A stretch of DNA of 62,148 bases. Source: an uncultured Phascolarctobacterium sp. Its GTDB lineage: Bacteria > Bacillota > Negativicutes > Acidaminococcales > Acidaminococcaceae. This document shows, in pieces, positions 58,038 to 62,148 of the stretch (positions are counted from its first letter, which is position 1; each line of letters opens with the position of its first letter). A program made the position numbers and the translations under genes. Under the pieces are notes generated by a model. The model saw only the letters and a program-made list of their open reading frames with translations, made no database searches and had not been told where the DNA came from. Location: the NCBI GenBank assembly GCA_900547415.1, contig URGS01000010.1, forward strand, positions 1-62,148, read 5' to 3'.

Positions 58038-59639
58038 GTGCTTTTAGCATTATTTGTTATCACATGTGTATGCTTTGCTATCGCTATGAAATATTATGGC
58101 GGATTCCAAAGCCGTTATTATGGACTTGATCCTAAAAGAAAAACTCCTGCTGTTGAACTGCAGGATAATATCGACTACTGCCCTGCTCACCCCGCAGTGC
58201 TCATGGGTCACCATTTCGCATCCATCGCCGGTGCAGGCCCTGTAGTTGGTCCTATTGCCGCAGCTGCTATGCTGGGCTGGCTGCCTACCTTCCTGTGGAT
58301 TATCGTAGGCTGCATTTTCTTCGGCGGCGTTCATGATATGGGCGCGCTGGTTGCTTCTATTCGTCATAAAGGCCTGTCCATCGGCGAGGTTGTTCATCAA
58401 TGGATTGGTACTCGTGGTCAAAAGCTGTTCCTGGCATTTACCTGGTTAAGCTTAACCCTTGTTGTTGCTGTATTCCTGGAGCTGGCTGCGCAAACCTTTG
58501 CTGCTGACCCTGCTGTAGCATTTACTGCAACTCTGTACATCTTTATGGCAATGGTATTTGGTGTTGCTATTTACCGCTTTGGCGTATCCTTAAAGGTAAG
58601 CACCGTTATCATGCTGCCGATTCTGTTCGGTGCATTGGTATATGGTCTGGACAGCCAATTTGTACAAACTGCATTCAAAGCTGATGTAAACTTCTGGCGT
58701 ATTCTTCTTATTGTCTACATCTTTGCTGCTTCCATTCTTCCTGTATGGCTGCTGCTCCAACCTCGTGACTACCTGGCATCTTACATGCTTTATTTCTCTG
58801 TATTCCTGGGTGGCGTAGGCATGATTTTTGGCGGCTCCAGCTACGAAGTTAAGCTGCCTGCATTCAAAGGCTTTGTAACTGCTAATGGCGAATATCTGTG
58901 GCCCTTGCTGTTCATTACTGTTGCCTGCGGTGCTATCTCCGGCTTCCACTCCCTGGTTGCTTCCGGTACTACTTCTAAACAGCTGACTAAAGAAACTGAT
59001 GCTGTACCTGTTGGCTACGGCGCAATGCTGCTAGAAGGCGTTGTAGGCGTTATTGCTCTGGGTACCATTATGATGTCCGGCGAAATGATGAAGGGCGGTC
59101 CTACCGTTGTTTATGGTCATGGCCTTGGTCAATTTGCAACCCTGCTTGGCATTTCTCCTCGTCTGGGTACTGCAATCGGTCTGCTGGCTTTGAACTCCTT
59201 CATTCTGACCTCTCTTGATACTGCTACTCGTCTGGCACGTTATCAATTGCAAGAGTTCACTGGCATGAACTTGAACAAATATCTGGCAACTGCTATTTCT
59301 GTTGGTGTAGCACTGGCCCTGATTTTCTACAAAGCTGGCAATGTTCCTGCTTGGCAGATGATTTGGCCGATCTTCGGTGCTTCTAACCAATTGGTTGCTG
59401 CTATTGGTCTGTTGGCATTGGGCGTATGGGTTATTCGCGGCCTCAAGAAGAGCGCAGCATTTATTATGTACCCCATGGGCTTCATGCTCTTCACTACTCT
59501 GGTAGCGCTGGTTCAAATGTTGATTGATCCTAAAACTAACATGGTTGTTAAAACCTTTGACGTAGTTCTGTTAGTTCTGACTGTACTGCTTCTGAAAGAA
59601 GCATATGGTGCTCTTAAGAAAGCAAAGGAAGAGAAATAA
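58038..59639 (+). CDS. cstA: CstA family carbon starvation / peptide-pyruvate transporter
   Basis: About 533 residues with 14 or more hydrophobic segments. GTG 58038 is preferred (GGAAGGGG 7 bases before); TTG 58032 is an alternative. CstA blocks are DYCPAHPAVLMGHHFASIAGAGPVVGP, GGVHDMGALVASIRHKGLSIG and CGAISGFHSLVASGTTSKQL. Homologues import peptides or pyruvate. Codon bias like that of the PFOR gene suggests high expression. Terminated at 59674. Confidence 0.93.
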   Translation: MLLALFVITCVCFAIAMKYYGGFQSRYYGLDPKRKTPAVELQDNIDYCPAHPAVLMGHHFASIAGAGPVVGPIAAAAMLGWLPTFLWIIVGCIFFGGVHDMGALVASIRHKGLSIGEVVHQWIGTRGQKLFLAFTWLSLTLVVAVFLELAAQTFAADPAVAFTATLYIFMAMVFGVAIYRFGVSLKVSTVIMLPILFGALVYGLDSQFVQTAFKADVNFWRILLIVYIFAASILPVWLLLQPRDYLASYMLYFSVFLGGVGMIFGGSSYEVKLPAFKGFVTANGEYLWPLLFITVACGAISGFHSLVASGTTSKQLTKETDAVPVGYGAMLLEGVVGVIALGTIMMSGEMMKGGPTVVYGHGLGQFATLLGISPRLGTAIGLLALNSFILTSLDTATRLARYQLQEFTGMNLNKYLATAISVGVALALIFYKAGNVPAWQMIWPIFGASNQLVAAIGLLALGVWVIRGLKKSAAFIMYPMGFMLFTTLVALVQMLIDPKTNMVVKTFDVVLLVLTVLLLKEAYGALKKAKEEK

Positions 59640-59673
59640 GCGCTTATCTCCTTGAATGTAATATCGTAAAATA

Positions 59674-59709
59674 AAATTCCTGCCTGGATTTCAGGCAGGA
59701 ATTTTTTTG
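59674..59709 (+). terminator. terminator of cstA
   Basis: AAATTCCTGCCTG pairs with CAGGCAGGAATTT around a short loop, followed by more T residues. Confidence 0.9.
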
Positions 59710-59804
59710 TGTATATAAGTGGTGACTGTACTGCTTTTATCAGAAAACGCTGTTACGATAACAGAAGGAGGATTGCAGTTTTTCTGCATTGCTTATGCGG
59801 ACAC

Positions 59805-59833
59805 AAAAAGGCGCAGATTTGCTCTGCGCCTTT
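59805..59833 (-). terminator. terminator of the GltD-like gene
   Basis: AAAGGCGCAGA and TCTGCGCCTTT form a perfect 11-base stem with a 5-base loop; on the minus strand it ends in TTTTTGTG. The 95 bases between this and the cstA terminator carry nothing recognisable. Confidence 0.88.
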
Positions 59834-59845
59834 ACTATTTATATG

Positions 59846-61222
59846 CTATTCTAAATTGCAATCCTCAAGCAGCTTTTTGGCATCTACATATTGGGCGATG
59901 CCAGCAGCAACCTTTTTGGATTCCTTCATGGCCAGCACTACGGTTGCAGGTCCATGTACTACATCACCGCTGCTGAATACGCCAGCTCTGGTAGTCATGC
60001 CATAGGGACGGTCGCGGGTAATTACATAGCCTTGTTTATCAATCTGGATACCCTTAGTGGTGGATACGATTCGTGCCGCAGGCTTTTGGCCAACTGCCAG
60101 AATAACGCAGTCGCAGGCCAAAACTTCTTGACCGCCTTCAGAAACAAACTCACCATCAATGGTTTTAGTAATGTTCTGTACCAAAAGGCCAGCAACCTCT
60201 GTTTCGTCCAAAGCTGTAGATTGACGACGGATATTTTTTAATGCACGCATTTGCTTTTTGTTAAAGTAAGCCATTGGCTGCATAAGGAACTTGAACTGTA
60301 CGCCTTCTGCTACTGCAGCCTGATACTCAGACGGATAGCAGGTGATTTCAGATTCTGTTTTATTGAAGACTACAGTAACATTTTTTGCGCCGCGGCGGAC
60401 TGCAGTGCGAGCTGCATCCATAGCTACATTCCCTGCACCGATTACCAGTACGTTGTCGCCTGTATGAAGAATTGTCTCGCTTTCGTCAAGCTTGCCTTCG
60501 TCAGCCAAAACAACCATACGGAGGAAATAGGTTGCAGTAAGAATACCGCTCAGCTCCTTGCCAGGAATATCCAAGGTGCGGGGCAGGGAGGTACCTGTTC
60601 CCATAAAGATAGCATCATAGCCTTGGCTGAAAAGGTCATCAACAGTAAAGTCAACACCAGCCAAAACCTGAGTCTTGATTTCAACACCTAAATTCTGCAG
60701 CTCAGCGATTTCTCTGCGGACCACATCCTTTTGCAGACGAAATTCCGGGATGCCGAAGAGAAGAACACCGCCAGGTTCGCTTTGAGCTTCAAAAATAGTA
60801 ACGTCAAAGTCCATTTTTGCCAAATCGCCGGCAACAGTCAGGCCAGCAGGGCCGGAGCCTATGACAGCGACCTTGCCGCGTAGCTTGCTGGACGGCGGCA
60901 TAGCCTTCAAATCATTTTGATGAGCGAAATCAGCAATGAACATTTCCAGACTGCCAATTTCAATGCCGCATTTCTTCTTCGTCAGAACGCAGTGGGCTTC
61001 ACATTGACGCTCATGCGGGCAGACACGACCGCAGATGGCAGGCAAGTTGCTGCGCTCAGAAATTATTTCATAGGCAGTACCCATATTGCCCTCGCTGAGA
61101 GCACGGATAAAGCCAGGAATGTTATTTTCAATAGGGCAGCCTGTCTGACAGAGCGGACGGGCACAGTTTAAACAGCGGCGAGCTTCTTTAATAGCTTCAA
61201 CGGTTGTCATTGTTCTGCTCAT
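59846..61222 (-). CDS. gltD: GltD-type glutamate synthase small subunit / FAD oxidoreductase
   Basis: 458 residues. The N-terminal cysteine-rich iron-sulfur domain has CLNCARPLCQTGCPIENNIP and CGRVCPHERQCEAHC. FAD site VAVIGSGPAGLTVAGDLAKM (about 120), NAD(P) site VLVIGAGNVAMDAARTAVRRGA (about 258) and the C-terminal VFSSGDVVHGPATVVLAMKE follow. No large glutamate synthase subunit is next to it, so it may be a stand-alone homotetrameric type or part of another NAD(P)H:acceptor system such as NfnB. AGGGG precedes the start. It lies 16 bases behind cysE, in the same operon. Confidence 0.85.
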   Translation of the reverse strand: MSRTMTTVEAIKEARRCLNCARPLCQTGCPIENNIPGFIRALSEGNMGTAYEIISERSNLPAICGRVCPHERQCEAHCVLTKKKCGIEIGSLEMFIADFAHQNDLKAMPPSSKLRGKVAVIGSGPAGLTVAGDLAKMDFDVTIFEAQSEPGGVLLFGIPEFRLQKDVVRREIAELQNLGVEIKTQVLAGVDFTVDDLFSQGYDAIFMGTGTSLPRTLDIPGKELSGILTATYFLRMVVLADEGKLDESETILHTGDNVLVIGAGNVAMDAARTAVRRGAKNVTVVFNKTESEITCYPSEYQAAVAEGVQFKFLMQPMAYFNKKQMRALKNIRRQSTALDETEVAGLLVQNITKTIDGEFVSEGGQEVLACDCVILAVGQKPAARIVSTTKGIQIDKQGYVITRDRPYGMTTRAGVFSSGDVVHGPATVVLAMKESKKVAAGIAQYVDAKKLLEDCNLE

Positions 61223-61238
61223 AAATCCTTACCCCTTC

Positions 61239-61988
61239 TTAGTCTTGTTTCTTATTACTAGCTTCAGCCTTAGCTAGAGCCTGCTGGAATGCCTCCTGTT
61301 CAGCCTTTTGCTTGGCTTGATAATCATAAATGAGCTTTTCAATATCCTTCAGACGGCCATTGATTTCTTCCATATGACGCGCCAGCTTCTCCTCATATTC
61401 TGCAACAGGATCAGGGAGCTTGTCATGGTTAAGGTCAATCATGCTTTCCTCATCATTGGGATTAACGCGAACGCCGTCTCTTGTAACTACACGACCGGGA
61501 ACACCAACGACAACGGAATTAGGAGGAACCTCCTTCAGCACAACGCTGCCGCTGCCGATTTTTGAATTGTCTCCTACCTTAAAGGAGCCAAGAACCTTGG
61601 CGCCACTGGAAACTACTACATTGTTGCCAATAGTAGGATGACGTTTTCCCTTTTCCTTACCGGTACCGCCTAGGGTAACGCCCTGATAAAGGGTGACATT
61701 ATTGCCTAGCTCAGCTGTTTCACCAATGACAAGGCCCATGCCGTGGTCGATGAAAAGACCTTGGCCAAGCTTGGCACCAGGGTGAATATCTATTCCTGTG
61801 AGAAAACGGGAAAATGTATTCAATACGCGAGGAAATACAACCCAGCCCTTCAGATAAAAATGATGGGCTATGCGATGGAGCCAGATTGCATGTAGGCCCG
61901 GATAACAGAGGGCTGCCTCCAGCCTTGATTTTGCGGCAGGATCGCGCAGCATGATGGCGTCAATATCTTTTTTAATCTGAGCAAACAT
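61239..61988 (-). CDS. cysE: serine O-acetyltransferase CysE
   Basis: 249 residues, the short (EpsC-type) CysE. ALCYPGLHAIWLHRIAHHFY, IDIHPGAKLGQGLFIDHGMGLVIGETA and GVTLGGTGKEKGKRHPTIG are diagnostic; the hexapeptide beta-helix follows. The C-terminal 55 residues are an extra charged helix, probably a coiled coil (EYEEKLARHMEEINGRLKDI), longer than in most family members. AAAGGAG is 7 bases before the start. A TATAAT on the minus strand at 62032-62027 is a likely -10 box. No T-box or S-box leader is seen in the visible 160 bases. Confidence 0.96.
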   Translation of the reverse strand: MFAQIKKDIDAIMLRDPAAKSRLEAALCYPGLHAIWLHRIAHHFYLKGWVVFPRVLNTFSRFLTGIDIHPGAKLGQGLFIDHGMGLVIGETAELGNNVTLYQGVTLGGTGKEKGKRHPTIGNNVVVSSGAKVLGSFKVGDNSKIGSGSVVLKEVPPNSVVVGVPGRVVTRDGVRVNPNDEESMIDLNHDKLPDPVAEYEEKLARHMEEINGRLKDIEKLIYDYQAKQKAEQEAFQQALAKAEASNKKQD

Positions 61989-62100
61989 GTAAAGACTCCT
62001 TTCATTTAAAATTTAAAACCACTATTATTATATTCTAGCACATTAAGTATGTACTGGTAAATAAAAAACATATAAAAAGAATCGTCAGAGAAGTGATATG

Positions 62101-62141
62101 TACCCTCTTTACTGGACAAAACCAGTAAGGAGGGTATTTTT
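62101..62141 (+). terminator. terminator-like hairpin at the window end
   Basis: TACCCTC and TTACTGG pair with CCAGTAA and GAGGGTA (one mismatch region), followed by five T residues on the plus strand. No plus-strand gene precedes it within 2 kb, so it could be a leader attenuator of a gene to the right, a small RNA end, or a terminator acting on a transcript not recognised here. Confidence 0.6.
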
Positions 62142-62148
62142 ATGCGCT

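Noticed and set aside
1..62148. CRISPR array or complete rRNA/tRNA genes
   Set aside because: No regularly spaced repeats and no complete tRNA or rRNA pattern were seen by eye. Only the 3' tRNA fragment at 716-740 was found.

Overview
The window looks like a chromosome segment of a Gram-negative-type Firmicute of the class Negativicutes. Phascolarctobacterium or a close relative is my guess; I cannot verify genus. The evidence is a full heptose and LPS core gene set with an LptD-like outer-membrane protein, next to strict-anaerobe metabolism (a single-chain pyruvate:ferredoxin oxidoreductase, a CstA-type peptide/pyruvate transporter, a GltD-type flavoprotein) and Shine-Dalgarno sites and promoters of Firmicutes type.

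Layout. (1) 1-790: the end of a probable integrated element. It carries a truncated DUF3990 gene and a small partner gene, then a 3' tRNA fragment that looks like an attachment-site remnant, then a terminator. (2) 1093-4508: an MFS transporter with a possible leader attenuator, a VirK/YbjX protein and a secreted repeat protein. (3) 4651-11720: a tight operon with an LptD-like protein, gmhA, hldE, hldD, gmhB and two GT9 heptosyltransferase-type genes, i.e. ADP-heptose synthesis and its use in the LPS inner core. (4) 11912-15502: a TOPRIM-like protein, a small membrane protein and an LTA-synthase/MdoB-type enzyme. (5) 15802-42775: a large glycan locus. It holds a GT10 fucosyltransferase, several GT2 enzymes, a dTDP-3-amino-3,6-dideoxyhexose pathway (rfbA, fdtA-like, fdtB-like, two acyltransferase candidates; rfbB 18 kb away), a frameshifted IS110 element, and an AT-rich module with a TagF-like transferase, a pyruvyltransferase-like gene, an F420H2-dehydrogenase-beta-like iron-sulfur protein, a HisC/CobD-like PLP enzyme and a cytidylyltransferase fused to a Gfo/Idh/MocA-like domain. 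It then has a two-gene unit of unknown function, the GDP-fucose pathway (gmd, fcl, manC, manA), rfbB, and an MBOAT/SGNH pair for O-acylation. No Wzx, Wzy or ABC exporter lies in the window, so the glycan may extend the lipooligosaccharide core, or export is encoded elsewhere. (6) 42873-44194: a frameshifted recombinase-like fragment and a membrane-anchored dUTPase/dCTP-deaminase-fold protein. (7) 44309-61988: housekeeping genes, including a FlK-like thioesterase, DUF190, two UspA proteins, PFOR, thioredoxin and a thioredoxin-reductase-like protein, MscS, a 2-hydroxyacid dehydrogenase, a CHAD protein, CstA, GltD and CysE.

The strongest candidates for something new are the CDP-linked module at 26147-32307 (especially the fusion protein with replaced catalytic motifs), the overlapping two-gene unit at 32517-34018, the membrane-tethered DCD-fold protein at 43379-44194, and the structured non-coding end of the IS110 element, which probably encodes a bridge RNA. 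All functions are read from sequence by eye and from memory of protein families; no database search was run.
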